Assembly (NCBI RefSeq): GCF_024679245.1 | Contig: NC_090174.1 | Coordinates: 16,414,933-16,478,932 of the forward strand | Direction of reading: 5' to 3' | Length of the DNA stretch: 64,000 nt | Source: Pseudorasbora parva | Taxonomy: Eukaryota; Chordata; Actinopteri; Cypriniformes; Gobionidae | Shown: one piece after another, positions 47,120 through 59,998 of the stretch | How positions within the stretch are numbered: the stretch's first letter is position 1 | How the letters are laid out: every line of letters starts with the position of its first letter | Notes under the pieces: generated by a model | Database searches by the model: none | Seen by the model: the letters and a program-made list of their open reading frames with translations, nothing else | Told to the model about the DNA's origin: nothing | Made by a program: the position numbers and the translations under genes

Positions 47120-48620
47120 TTCGGACACAGGCGGGACCGCAATGCCGACCACTTCACCACGCTGGTTCACGCTGTAAGGTTCTCACTGGTTCACGACACT
47201 CCCTCCACCGCTACCCATGCTAGCGTGTCATCACCTGCACCACCGGCACCCGCTACTTCGTCAGCTGCCTGCGTAAGTCCCATGGCCCGACCATGGGAAC
47301 TACAGTGGTGCAGCGGAGGATTGCAGCGGGTTTCTCTTGCAATGTTCCCTGTATATGGAAGCGAATTCCCATCTGTTCCACAGCGAGAGAGGCCGGATGG
47401 CGTTTATCATCTCATTACTCTCGGGCCGAGCCCTTCAGTGGGCACAGTCGTTATGGGAAACGAATGCCCCCGTCATCGGCTCCACCACAGCCTTCTGCAC
47501 TAATCTAAAAGAGATATTTGGTCAACAAACTGCCAAATTATCTGTCCATGATCAACTGTTTTCTATTCGCCAAGGCAAACGAGAGACAACGAGTTCCGAT
47601 GCACACTGTGTGTTCCTGTGTTTCCGCACGCTGGCCTTTATGAGCGGCTGGAATGAATCAGCCCTCGTCAACGCCTTCCGCCACGGCCTCCTCGCTGAAA
47701 TCAAGCAACTCATTGTGGTGAACGAGGACGCCATGGGCTTGGAAGCCCTCATCCAGAAAACCATCCGCATGTCTCAACGGTTATCTGCCTGTGGCCTCTT
47801 CTCATCCGCTGCTGATCCTCCGCCTGCTCAAACATCTGTCGCACCTCCAGCACCTGAACCCATGCAGATCAACTCATACCATCTGACCACCACCAAACGC
47901 CAACGCGGGATCTCACTACATCTGTGCTTGTATTGTGGGGGAGATGGAGATGGCATTACAACCTGCCACGTGCGACCTACTCGGCCAGCGGTGTGTACCA
48001 TCCAGTTACCTCCTTTAACGGCAAACCTTACTAAGACGCCAGTATTCGTTTGTAATTCTCAACACTCATCTGTTGCAGCACAAGCTCTCATCGACTCCGG
48101 GTCAGCGGTAAATTTCATCAGTCAGCAAACCCTTGAAAAGCTAACCGCCCAACGTTAACTTTGTCCCGTTGACCTCAGAATCACCACCATTCACGGAAAG
48201 CCGCTGGGCCGAGGTCGTGTCCGCCATTTCTCCCCCACACTTACACTACGCGTTGGTCATCTGCATGAGGAAACCATCACGTTCATGGTACTGGAGGAGT
48301 CAACCGCGGACATCATCCTAGGACGCCCCTGGCTCATCTTGCACCAGCCACATATCCACTGGTCAACCGGAGAGATCCTGCAATGGGGTGAGAACTGCAT
48401 TGATCGTTATTTTAATGTCTTCAGTAAGCGGTTGGCTACCAAACTACCACCCCATCGGCCATGGGACTGCGCCATCGACCTCCTGCCTGGGGCTATTCTA
48501 CCCAAGGGAGCTACAACAAGGGTTCATCCGTCCATCGACCTCCCCTGCCGTTTTGAGCTTTTTCTTCGTGGCCAAGAAGGACGGAGGCTTGCGGCCGTGT
48601 ATCGACTACCGTCACCTTAA
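47120..48620 (+). pseudogene. Gypsy gag-protease relic
   Basis: Gag text starts near HFTTLVHAV (47145), then after frameshifts AEDCSGFLLQCSLYME and ISLLSGRALQWAQSLW (47310-47465). A degenerate zinc knuckle (CLYCGGDGDGITTC, about 47930-47970) follows, where the histidine expected after GDG is absent. The protease has ALIDSGSAVNFIS (about 48090), cut by an in-frame TAA at 48156-48158. The protease C-terminus (DIILGRPWL, about 48310) is again in frame after it. RT starts near 48560 in a shifted frame. Confidence 0.8.
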
Positions 48621-50840
48621 TTCTCAGACTGTCAAGTTTTTAGTTATCCTCTTCCTCTGGTCCCATTCACGCTGGAACAGCTCTGTGGGGCCACCATCTT
48701 CTCCAAGCTCCAAGATCTCAGAAGTGCCTGCAACCTCATTCGCATTCGCAAGGGAGACGAGTGGAAGACCTTCATCACTCCCTCAGGTCACTATGAATAT
48801 CGGGTGATGCCGTATGGGCTGTCCAACTCACCCTCCGTCTTCCAAAATTGCATGAATTAGGTATTTCGTGAATTTTTAAACATAGTGACCTGAGGGAGCA
48901 TGAGGAGAATGTCCGTCAAGTCCTGCAAAAGCTCAGAGACCATCACCTTTATCTCAAGCTCGAGAAGTGCGAGTTCCACGTCTCCACTGTCCAGTTTCTT
49001 GGGTATATCATAGACAACCACGGAGTGGATGGACCAGAGGAAGGTGGACACCATCACCCATTGGCCTCAGCCCACTACCATCAAAGAGCTGCAGCGATTC
49101 ATGGGATTCGCCAACTTCTACCACCGGTTCATAAAGATTAAAGCCAGGTCATCTCCTCACTCACCTCTCTGCTCCAGAACCGGCAAAAGTCTCTGTCCTG
49201 GACTCTATCGGCCACAGAGGCATTACACCAGTTGAAGAACACCTTCCAGTCCGCTCCAATCCTGGTCCACCTCAATCCTCATCTTCCGTTTATCTTCAAA
49301 GTGGACGCCTCATTGACCGGGGTCAGAGCGGTTCTGTCTCAGCGGCAGGGGACACCCTTACGACTCCATCCATGTGCCTTCTTCTCCAAGAAGCTATCCC
49401 TGGCAGAGCAGAACTACGACATCGGGAACTGGGAGCTCCTGGTGATTAAACTCGCCCTGGAGGAATGGAGACACTGGCTGGCGGGAGCAAAACATCCATT
49501 TGAAGTCATTACCGACCATCGAAACCTTGAGTACCTTCGAGATGCCAAGTGGCTGAATCATCGTCAGGCCCGCTGGGCCCCAGGGAACCAGAAAAACCGG
49601 GCGGATGCCCTTTCTCGTCTTCACCAAGCCGACCCTGAGCCAGAGCACCTTGAAACCATCCTCCCTCCAGCCATGGTGGTCAGCGCGATCCAGTGGGGGC
49701 TCCACGAGCAGATCCAACAGGAGAACGCCCAACAGCCTGCTCCGCCGGAGGTCCAGAAGGGCGCCTCTACGTCCCGCCTCGCCATCGCCTGCCCCTTCTG
49801 GACTTGGCTCATTCGTCACCGGGCTCTGGACACCCAGGCAGGAGAAGGACCCTCTCGCTCCTTCGGCACCATTTCTGGTTTCTCATGCCTCGGGACGTCT
49901 CCCGATTCATCAAGGGATGATCAGTCTGCGCCATTGCCAACACCCCTAGGAGACTCCCAGAGGGCAAGCTGGTCCCTCTTACAATCCCCAAGTGACCCTG
50001 GAGCCATCTGGGGATCGACTTCATGACCGACCTACCACCATCCCAAGGTTTCACCTGTATCCTAGTCGTTGTCGACTGATTTTCAAAATCCTGCAAACTC
50101 ATCTCCTTCAAAGGCTTACCTACCACGTTGGAAACCGTGGAGGCACTCTTCACCCAAGTCTTCCGACATTTTGGGCTTCCGGAAGATATCGTTTCCGACC
50201 GAGGACCACAATTCATCTCTAGAGTGTGGACTGCCTTCTTCCGTCTCCTAGGGGTATCCGTCAGCCTCTCGTCAGGTTACCATCCTCAGACCAATGGCCA
50301 GACTGAACGGAAGATCCAGGAGATCGGGAGATTCCTGAGGGTATACTGCCACCAGAATCAGGAGAGCTGGAGCCAGTATCTGCCCTGGGCCGAATATGCC
50401 CAGAATTCGCTCCAGCAGTCCACCACAGGGCTCACCCCGTTCCAATGTGTCCTCGGCTACAAACCACTGCTCTTCCCCTGGACAGGAGAGCCCTCGGAGG
50501 TGCCAGCGGTGGATTACTGGTTCCGCCAGAGCGAGAGGGTCTGGGACTCAGCGCACGTGCATCTCCAGCAGGCAGTCAGGAGACATAAGCACCACGTTGA
50601 CGCCAAACGTGGACCCACGCCACGGTACCAGCCAGGCCAGAAGGTCTGGCTATCAACGAGGGACGTCTGTCTCCGGCTGCCTTGCCGTAAGCGGAGTCCC
50701 CAATACATCGGACCATTCACGGTAGACAAGCAGCTGAACGAAGTCAACTACCGCCCTCACCTTTCACCCACCTACAAAATATCACCTTCATGTCATGTGT
50801 CCTTACTCAAGCCCTTCACTGAACCTGTCCATTCTTCACA
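48560..50840 (+). pseudogene. Gypsy pol relic with deleted RT catalytic box
   Basis: RT starts [16 protein letters not shown] (about 48575-48620). After shifts, [13 protein letters not shown] and FQNCMN follow, then VFREF and [12 protein letters not shown]. Between them (about 48874-48886) the YIDD catalytic segment is absent. RNase H has [16 protein letters not shown] and [10 protein letters not shown], but about 14 residues are missing after RQARWA (near 49580). The integrase has its zinc-binding region in shifted frames ([13 protein letters not shown]), [10 protein letters not shown], an in-frame TGA at 50077-50079, then VSDRGPQF and GQTERKIQE of the DDE core, and a long C-terminal frame to about 50840 with [15 protein letters not shown] and QKVWLSTRD segments. 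Inactive. Confidence 0.8.
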
Positions 50841-50870
50841 AACCATTCTCATGACAACTCGAAAGTACAC

Positions 50871-51338
50871 AAGCACGATAGTCCAGCTAACGACATATTA
50901 CAGTTATAACAAGATTAGAATTATAGCGATCACAAAACACTAACAGTTCTCATGAACAACTCAATAGTACACAAGATTGATAATCCAGCTAACAACATTA
51001 CAACATTACTATTATGACTGGATAAAAGTTATATAGATCATGAAAAGAGGAAACAAACATATAGGAGTATAGTACCTTACTTGTGGGACACATTTTGTGA
51101 GCTGTCACTTGAAGACAGTGAGGAGATTTAGATGCTCCATACGATGTGGAAATGAACAGGTCTTTATCATCGCGGAAGTCAGTGACAATATGATTGCAAA
51201 TGGACAAACAAGTGAACATGACACACAAGCATATTCAAGCAAAAGCCAGCATGTATTAGCTCTCGTCTAATGTCCGTCCTGTGTGACTCGTATGTTTTGA
51301 ATAATGATGTTTACTGAGCACTCTTCTCACCATCAATA
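50871..51338. other. Stretch without recognisable gene
   Basis: AT-rich. Words such as CTCGAAAGTACACAAG and CTCAATAGTACACAAG recur at 50857-50930 and 50960-50990, a short local duplication. No gene seen. Confidence 0.45.
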
Positions 51339-51346
51339 GTAGACAC

Positions 51347-52558
51347 CAGTGTTGTAGTCAAGTCACCAACTGTCGAGTCTCAAGTCCCAGTGTTCCGAGT
51401 CCGAGTCACCAAAGAAGAGTCCGAGTCGAGTCCAAGTCGAGTCACCATTACCTGGATTCGAGTCCGAGTCGAGGCTCGAGTCCCGTGTTTGAGTCCAATT
51501 TATTATACTTTAAATTATCATTTATTTCTGGGGTGGAAAGCTGAATTTTCAGTATCATTCCTTTCCACTCAGACATTCAGTGTCACATGATCCTTAAGAA
51601 ATCATTCTAATATGATGATTCATTATCAAATTTGGAAACAGTTCTGTTGCTTAAATTTTTTCATAACCTGTGATACTTTTTTAGGATGCTTTGATGAATA
51701 AAAAGTAAAAAAAAAGAAAGAAAAAAAGAAGCAAATGTTTTATAAATAGAAATATTTTGTAACAACAATATACGCTACTGGTCAGTAAATTGGGGTCAGT
51801 CTTTTTTTTCTTTCTTTTTTTGAAATAAATCAATAATTTTATTCAGCAAGGATGTGTTAAATTGATAAAAAGTGACAGTAAAGGAGATTTATATTATTGA
51901 AAATGTTTTTATTTTGAATAATTCTTTTGAACCTTTTATTCATCGAAAATATTAGGCAGCAGAACTGTTTCCAACAGTCATAATAAATCAGAATATTAGA
52001 ATGATTTCTGAAGGATCATGTGACACTGAAGACCGGAGTAATGATCCTGAAAATTCAGCTTTGCATCTGATATAAAGAATAAATGATAATTTAAAGTATA
52101 ATAAATTGAATTTATTATCATATATGCATTACTCAATAATAGTTTCTGCATTTTCCTAATGACAACATTTAGCCCGCAAATAATGCAGGAGAATGCAGCG
52201 TAAAGTGAGTGACATCAGTGTGTTGTCAAACAATGAGAGCGTGCAGTAGCAGTGTCTGTGAGGGAAAAAAAAGATCATGGTTTACAGCTGGTTTTGGAGC
52301 CCGAAACAGGAAATGTGTAACATCTTATTTCAAATTTTTATAACCTATTTAGTCAGAAACAACGTAATTCATTTGATGAATCCTTAAGTCCAGTTTTATA
52401 TATCCTTGAGACTCAAATCCAAGTACGAGTTATCAGTCCGCGAGTCCAAGTCGAGTCACGAGTCATGAGAACAGAGTCTCGAGTCAGACTCGAGTCCAGA
52501 GAATAAGGACTCAAGTCAGACTCGAGTCGGAGTCCAGGATTGGAGTACGCCATCACTG
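51347..52558. mobile_element. hAT transposon with GAGTC-rich arms
   Basis: Ends CAGTGTTG and, inverted, CAGTGATG. Flanks GTAGACAC (51339-51346) and GTAGCCAC (52559-52566) match at seven of eight bases. Both arms consist of GAGTC/GACTC-type pentamer repeats. Inside, 51528-52078 is a separate inverted-repeat unit (AGCTGAATTTTCAG and its inverse CTGAAAATTCAGCT), a common fish MITE. Confidence 0.75.
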
Positions 52559-52566
52559 GTAGCCAC

Positions 52567-53071
52567 ACCCCTTAGCTGCTGATTGGCTACAAGTTTGTTA
52601 TTGCACTTGGCCTGAGTCCGTTTTGTAAAACGGTTTTGAAATAACACTTACCCCACCTTTTAAAGGGATAGTTCACCCTGAAATGAAATTAAAGCCATCT
52701 TTTACTCACCCTGCTGTTAATTCAGTGCCCTATGTCCTTCTATTCCTTTATGTAATATATGTAAAGTGTCCAGGAGGCATACTATAAGGATTTAGGAGAA
52801 ATGAACTATTATTATTCAGTCAAAACACTGAGCTCAGCCCTTACTCTGTGCACGTTCCTGTAATGACTAGTGTTAGGGGTTAACAGCTTATGACCCAGGA
52901 CCAGTAGTGAAGAAATTAAGACAAAGAGTCAGGATTGCAATTAATTAAAATAAAAAAAAATACTTAAGAATAGTTTGCAGTTTCAAAAGCAGAAGCCAGC
53001 TTCAAGTCTCACAAGGAGTTTGTAGGCCGCGCTCCCTCTCTCACCGTCTCGTTGCCTCGCCCTATCGTACA
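52567..53071. other. Non-genic stretch with partial repeat
   Basis: 52662-52740 carries an AAAGGGATAGTTCACCC end of a widespread fish non-autonomous repeat; the partner end is not seen. No gene. Confidence 0.5.
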
Positions 53072-54514
53072 TACAGGTCCTTCTAAAAAAATTAGCATAT
53101 TGTGATAAAGTTCTTTTCCATAATGTAATGATAAAAAATTTAACTTTCATATATTTTAGATTCATTGCACTCCAACTGAAATATTTCAGGTCTTTTATTG
53201 TTTTAATACTGATGATTTTGGCATACAGCTCATGAAAACCCCAAAAAATCTAAAAAAAATAGCATATCATGAAAAAGTTCTCTAAACGAGCTATTAACCT
53301 AATCATCTGAATCAACTAATTAACTCTAAACATCTGCAAAAGATTCCTGAGGCTTTTAAAAACTCCCAGCCTTGTTCATTACTCAAAACCGTAATCATGG
53401 GTAAGACTGCCGACCTGACCGCTGTCCAGAAGGCCATCCTTGACACCCTCAAGCGAGAGGGTAAAACACAGAAAGAAATTTCTGAACGAATAGGCTGTCC
53501 CAAGAGTGCTGTATCAAGGCACCTCAGTGGGAAGTCTGTGGGAAGGAAAAAGTGTGGCAAAAAACGCTGCACAACGAGAAGAGGTGACCGGACCCTGAGG
53601 AAGATTGTGGAGAAGGACCGATTCCAGACCTTGGGGGACCTGCGGAAGTAGTGGACTGAGTCTGGGGTAGAAACATCCAGAGCCACCGTGCGCAGGCGTG
53701 TGCTGGAAATGGGCTACAGGTGCCACATTCCCCAGGTCAAGACACTTTTGGTCTACAAAGAAGCAGCACTGGACTGTTGCTCAGTGGTCCAAAGTACTTT
53801 TTTCGGATGAAAGCAAATTTTGCATGTCATTCGGAAATTTAGGTGCCAGAGTCTGGAGGAAGACTGGGGAGAAGGAAATGCCAAAATGCCTGAAGTCCAG
53901 TGTCAAGTACCCACAGTCAGTGATGGTCTAGAGTGCCATGTCAGCTGCTGGTGTTGGTCCACTGTGTTTTATCAAGGGCAGGGTCAATGCAGCTAGCTAT
54001 CAGGAGATTTTGGAGCACTTCATGCTTCCATCTGCTGAAAAGCTTTATGGAGATGAAGATTTTGTTTTTCAGCACGACCTGGCACCTGCTCACTGTGCCA
54101 AAACCACTGGTAAATGGTTTACTGACCATGGTATTACTGTGCTCAACTGGCCTGCCAACTTTCCTGACCTGAACCCCATAGAGAATCTGTGGGATATTGT
54201 GAAAAGAAAGTTGAGAGACGCAAGACCCAACACTCTGGATGAGCTTAAGGCTGCTATCGAAGCATCCTGGGCCTCCATAACACCTCAGCAGTGCCACAGG
54301 CTGATTGCCTCCATGCCACGCCGCATTGAAGCAGTCATTTCTGCAAAAGGATTCCCGACCAAGTATTAAGTGCATAAGTGAACATAATTATTTGAAGGTT
54401 GACTTTTTTGTATTAAAAACACTTTTCTTTTATTGGTCGGATGAAATATGCATTTTTTTAAGATAGGAATTTGGGGTTTTCATGAGCTGTATGCCAAAAT
54501 CATCAGTATTAATT
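53072..54514 (+). mobile_element. Tc1-type transposon, right end truncated
   Basis: The left end TACAGGTCCTTCT follows a TA. A long inverted repeat follows, with TTAGCATATTGTGATAAAGTTC and, about 160 bp in, TTTTGGCATACAGCTCATGA. The right side has the matching inner part (TCATGAGCTGTATGCCAAAA, about 54481-54500) but the outer part is missing after about 54514. The transposase lies between. Confidence 0.85.
53397..54369 (+). pseudogene. Tc1-type transposase, three lesions
   Basis: ATG at 53397 (MGKTADLTAVQKAI). The N-terminal paired-like helix-turn-helix region (KTQKEISERIGCPKSAVSRHL) binds the inverted repeats. A DDE catalytic domain follows: first Asp in LFSDESKF (53816-53818), second in HDLAPAH (54076-54078), Glu in NPIENLW (54181-54183), with 34 residues between the last two. 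The C-terminus is ISAKGFPTKY. Lesions are a TAG at 53649-53651, a deletion with frameshift near 53748 and a TAG at 53929-53931. The enzyme would cut and paste the element at TA sites, but this copy cannot make it. Confidence 0.9.
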
Positions 54515-54849
54515 TTTTACTGCAATTTGGATGCTTCTGATTGGCTCAACAAACAATGCACAGTCATGGTAAATTTCCACTCGAGTCAGTTAATCTGATG
54601 CATGTTTCCACTGATGTGTCACTTGTTGACGCGTTCACCCCGAGAATTAGGCCCATAGTGACCTTCCAGATCTGGAGCAGGCGCCAGCTTGTTTATTGCT
54701 TATGAAGTCACGGTTGTTCCACAATGGGGTGCGGGTAGATGGAGCTAGTATAGAATTTGTGATTTGGTGAAATTTCCACCAGGCTGTCAGACTGGAAGCT
54801 ATAGTTACAGCCTTAAAACATGTGTGTTGTTTGATTGTTTTTATGAGGA

Positions 54850-55787
54850 ATGGTATGTCAGCTATATTTAATTCTTTGCATAGTGATTGTTCTATATCTA
54901 GCCATATAATATCGGATTGGGTGGGGTGGGTCCATTTGTAATATGTATTGCAGTTGGTTAGCTATCGAGTAATAATAAAAATGTGGTGCTTCTAGTCCTC
55001 CTTGAGCCTTGTTTTTTTGTAGTGTAGTGAGTTTTAACCTTGGCGTTTTATTTTTCCAGTAGAAGTGAGTGATAATGGAGTCTAGTGATTTAAACCAGGT
55101 GAGTGTGGGGTGGCTTGGAATCATTGAGAATAGATAATTGATTTTTGGTAAAATTGTCATCTTTATTGCTGCTATCCTGCCAATTATGGAGATTGGAAGG
55201 TTGAGCCATCGAAGCAAGTCATCTTCTATTTTTTTTAGTAGTGGTGTGAAGTTAAGTGTTACCAACTCTGACAGTCTGGAGGAAATCTTGATGCCTAAGT
55301 AAGTGATGTGATCATGACATATAGGTATGGGTGATTGGTGGGGTGTCACATCCCATTTGGTTTTATGTAAAGGGAGGATGGATAATTTGTTCCAATTTAT
55401 TGCGTAATCTGAGATTTTTGAAAAAGACTGGATTGTTTTAATTATTTCTTGAGAAGATACTAGAGGTTCTTGTATAAATAGTAGAACCTCATCTGCATAA
55501 AGTGAGATTTTATGTGTTTGTTGTGGTGTTTCAATACCTTTGATTGATGGGTTTTGGCGGATGGCTGCTGCTAGGGGTTCAATAGAAATGGTGAATAGAG
55601 ATGGAGAGAGTGGACGTCCTTGCCTCGTCCCAGTGCAAAGCTTTGTGATGTTAGTCCATTGGTTGTGATTGTGGCAGATGGTGATGTGTATAAAATCTTG
55701 ATCCAGTTAATAAATGACTCTCCAAAGCCAAATTTTTGTAGTGGTAAATAAAAATTTCCAGTTGACCCTATCAAAAGCTTTTTCTGC

Positions 55788-55790
<3 letters not shown>
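54850..55790 (-). mobile_element. L1-like LINE fragment with altered RT box
   Basis: On the minus strand: NWKFL-like and LQKFGFGESFINWIKILYTSPSA (about 55770-55690), the fingers-palm region. After a small frameshift near 55620 comes QG-P-LSPSLFTISIEPLA, then SLYADEVLLF (YADE at 55488-55499), then YLGIKIS, LPISIIGRIAAIKM and HFYWKNKTPRLKL. This order fits an L1/Tx1-type reverse transcriptase. The second Asp of YADD is Glu. A TA microsatellite cuts the 5' side. Dead copy. Confidence 0.7.

Positions 55791-55853
<63 letters not shown>
55790..55853. repeat. (TA)n microsatellite
   Basis: Pure TA repeat interrupting the L1-like fragment. Confidence 0.95.
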
Positions 55854-55857
<4 letters not shown>

Positions 55858-56567
55858 GTATATTGAAGCGCCAGTGGATTTCAGAATCCCCCCTTCACTA
55901 GTACTAACCGTCAGCATGCCCGGTGCTCATGCTCGCACTGTTGTCATGACAACCAATATAAACACACACGCAACATTTTGAGAAATCAGGCTCAAAAGAA
56001 AAAGTATTTTCTATAAGGTATATGCTAAGAAATAATACAATACAAATAATAAAACCTCCTGAAGTGAATATGTGACCCTGTCTGTGAAACCCCGGCTAAA
56101 GTCACAAAATTTAATTATGAGATTATGATCGGCAAAGTGCCATAGCCATAAAAATTACGAAAATAGGTAATTTGTGTTTATTGCTGTAAATGATAAATTA
56201 TACCAAGAGATTTGAGATACAATGCTCAATTTTCAATTCATAACATTATAAATACTGAAATTGCGGGCTCCCTAAACATCGTTTTTAATAATCTCAGGGG
56301 GTTTTTGGTTCAGGAACTTCTTTTTTTACCATTAGGAAGAGAAAGACATTAATATCAATTAATGGCACGAGCAGCAATCAGGTCATCATGACTTAAGCCG
56401 GGTTCAGATGTCTGTGGAGATATTTTCGTGTCATCGCCAATATTTTAATAAATTTCTTCTTTGTTTTGTAGCTCAACATTGTGCCAATAATAACCATCGT
56501 AATTTAAAGTCATATTAGGCCTGCTATGTGTCAATATAAAACATGTTGTGGATGGTGTGGTGCGTCA
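55854..56567. other. Stretch without recognisable gene
   Basis: No coding domain, repeat end or RNA gene recognised. Confidence 0.4.
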
Positions 56568-57404
56568 GATTAATCCAGTGTTTCCTAACTGGGGTGCGCG
56601 GGGTGCCGCGTAAAAGGTTTCAGCACGCACTTGCTTTGCGGTTTATCTCACATCTGATGATGCATCTTTAATATGGGTTGTAACTTGAAAATAATGCGTT
56701 ATGTATGTTTCTGTCGATGGATACACGTGCTGGCTCCTCGGTGATAAATTACAACAGCGATAATAATAAAAGAAGTGGGCAAAACAGTCTATCTGTGTAA
56801 ACTTTGTTTAATGCATGTGAGTGCTGCCGTATCTTCAAATATGAATACGGGTGTAGAGTCAGAAGACGCAATTGAGAACTCACGTGCGATCGCAATGTGA
56901 GAAGATTCGTCTCTGTGCAGTCATCCGAAAGCGCACATGCACGTCTCAGCGCGCAACTATTGAGTTCTCTTTCAAGTCTTGCGCTTGAACGAACAAACTC
57001 ACACAAGAATTAGCCTATGTCAACATGTTGGGATGGCTGACGCGAATCTGACGTTTCGACGCTGTGTCGAGATCCCGAAGTGCAGATGTGTCGAAACACT
57101 GCTCCGAGCTGTGATTCGACACACCCATGTCACGTGACTACAGCTAAATGAAGCACTGAGGTGTTTCATCAGGTAGAGTTGTCAAAAATATCGATATTTC
57201 GATATGTATCGATACTGGAATATCTGAAACGATACGATTCTCAGTTTTTACAGTATCGATACCAGCTGCGCTCTCCTCTCTGACCGAAAGTCGCCAAATA
57301 CACTCAAAGAATTATCAGAATATACATCTAGAAGATGCCAGATTATACATCTGGAAGAGTATTAACGTAAACACAGTCGCAAACAGTTCAGGAAGAACGA
57401 GTAA

Positions 57405-58240
57405 AGCCTAGTTCAGACTGCACGATTTTCAAACTCGTCGGGTCACTGCTCTATTCACACTGCATGACTATCTGGGGTATCATTCAGTCACTGCTGTGTT
57501 CACACTGCACGATGGTTTGACGACAGAGGAGTTCACACTGCATGACTGAACAAGGAAGAATCGCCGACAACTCTCTCTCTCTCTCCCGTGCGCAAACTAC
57601 GTTTCCCAAACACGTGCGATATGACAAGTAAACAACGCGAGATCACACGTGCGTCAGACCGGAGTTCTCGCACGAGACTTGGAATTGTTATTAAAAATGA
57701 TAAACTGCACAAAGTTTGCTTCAAATTGTATGTGTGCTGATTTGTGGAGAAAAAGAAAAAAGATTATGGCGAAAGAAATTGTTGGAGAGACAGAGGGAGA
57801 CAGGATTTTGTTCTGCAAAAACAGTTTGAGGTAAATAAATAATTTTGTAATGTGCTGCTGCTGTGGCTGGATGTGCAAATGTTTGGGCTTTGTTTCTGTT
57901 TGATAGAATTGTAAATATATCTATTAAAATACTGATATTCTGCTCTATAACTCCTCTCTGAACGTCCTGCTGCCCTGTATCTCAATCTTTCATTGGCTGT
58001 CGGTCATCGCCGATGTAATTTTCAGTCAGAACGCTGTTCACACAGCAGGAGTTTGAATCGCCGACAGCTCCAGATATTTAGCATGCCAAATATCTCACCG
58101 GCGTCGTATTCACACTGCGTGATTGTCACTCGCGTGCACGAGCACCGATTTGCCTGTGATCTCGGGCATTTGTCGGCGATTTCGCAAAACCTGTCGGCGA
58201 CTCAAAATCGGGGCAAAAATCGGGCAGTGTGAACTAGGCT
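57405..58240. mobile_element. PIF/Harbinger-like MITE
   Basis: Ends AGCCTAGTTCAGACTGCACG and, inverted, AGCCTAGTTCACACTGCCCG. A TAA duplication lies at 57402-57404 and 58241-58243. TTCACACTGC-type words recur inside. No transposase. A related left end begins near 58588. Confidence 0.75.
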
Positions 58241-58269
58241 TAACAGGAACAGTGTTTAGGATCCATGCG

Positions 58270-58585
58270 TCCGTTAGTCTTAAAGGGACCGCAGTCATTT
58301 GTTATTCAAACTACAAAAAGACAAACGATCACACTGCTCTTGACTGATCAACTTGTGTAACTTTAATAGTTTCATCTGTACGCTATTGAATTGTTTTACA
58401 AAGAACATTATCCAATGTTGTTTTAAATGTAATTACTATGCATTTTTTTTATTCAGTTTCTTATCTGAATGTTACACCTACCTGAAAAAATAAAGCAGTC
58501 TATTTAATTTGTATCTTCTATTCTATTGCATTTATTTGTCCTATTGTTTGTAATCTCTTTATTTGTTCTTATTTTATTATTGTTT
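58270..58585 (+). repeat. Diverged direct repeat, copy 1
   Basis: Shares GTCTTAAAGGG, ACTGCTCTTGA, and the TTATTTGTTCTTATTTT series with 62728-63040 in the same order. The two copies flank the transposase-like block. Confidence 0.5.
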
Positions 58586-59998
58586 AAGGTTGGAATACAC
58601 TACCCGATTTTTGCCCCGATTTTCCGCCGATTTAGAATCTGAACAAGTTGACGCTAGTTGACAAGAGTCAGAGCCAGTCTGCAGATTTGAGCCGACAGAT
58701 TCCATGAAAAATCGCGTAGTATATCATGGCTATAGACTCCGATTTTTTAGCTTCAGATTTTGATTCCATCCAGTCGGAGGATATCATGTTTGATATTTTG
58801 AGCCGATTTTAGAACACATGACGCATCGCTACTGAAACCGGAAATCACTGACTACAAGCCAACGAAAATCAACAAACAAAAAATGGAGACCAGCAGGTCA
58901 GGGTCACAAAGTGGAACGGAAGAAAAACTTTTTATTCAGCTGTGGCAGGAGCGCGAGTGTCTCTATAATGTGGATGCCAACTGTTGGGCATTTCTCAGAT
59001 TAAGGGCCAAATTGGGTTGCTGCAATTTGGAAAATTAAAATTCCAAATTTTATTAAATGGAATACATCAAATTATCAGTCCTCAAGTCAGGACCAACATT
59101 ATGAGTTTGGTTGAGACCATGAGATAAGGGAATTTATGAATTTTTGCCATTTTCTTAACTATGTGAAGTAAATGTGTCATTACCATCACACCACTGAATA
59201 TGAAAAATAAATAAAACTTAAATGATAAATCAGTGCTTTTAAAACATTTTGTGGTTTCACATGGAATATATTTTAGATTGAACCTAATGGGATTGTTGAT
59301 TTTTATCTGCAAGATGAATTATAGTCATTTAATTATCTATATTTCTGATTCATCAATCTACCCTGGCTTGGAATAAAAGCTTATTTTAAGTGAATGCCAT
59401 ATATCAAAACTTTTTAATACAGTGATCATTTAAACTGTGCAACATTGTCAGACTTATATAATTGTAGGATGTTTTTGTAATTTATACACAATTTATTGGC
59501 AAAAATATGTATGGTGATGGTGATGAAATTGCAGTTCTAGTAATGACAGTTTGTTGCGGTAATGACAAATCACTGATCATAAGCTATTGTAATTTAAGAG
59601 CCTAAGTAACTTTAGTACAACAACAACAAAAAAGACCAGCTAGTAATCTGTTTAAACATCAAAATATAGTTTAATCTGATTATGGAAGACCAAACATGAA
59701 CTGTGTTCCTTGTGAACAGGATTGGTTCAGTATAATTATAGACTAAACAGACGATGTAATCATTTCATAGCATGTTGAATAAAAAAATAAAATAAAAACA
59801 TGAAACAGGAGGGCAGTTAAGAACAGGTAAAACGCTGAACACATTAGTCATATACGTACCCCAAACAACTAGAATCTAATCTGACACACAGACGAATTGT
59901 GTCTTACTTAAAATTTTTGTTCAACAATTGCTTAAAAAAATGAAACACTACAAACATGTCACTGATACCAAGTATTCCACAAAACAGACAAAAACTCG
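58586..59998. other. Non-coding stretch before the transposase-like gene
   Basis: 58588-58830 begins a PIF-like end (GGTTGGAATACACTACCCG). The remainder is AT-rich and without recognisable coding sequence. Confidence 0.4.

Larger units (their letters stand above)
47107..50870 (+). mobile_element. Decayed Ty3/Gypsy internal region
   Basis: Gag, protease, reverse transcriptase, RNase H, integrase and the downstream linker are recognisable in order on the plus strand over 3.7 kb. No LTR was found on either side: the left side abuts the TIR transposon at 47106 and similarity fades after about 50840. Confidence 0.8.
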
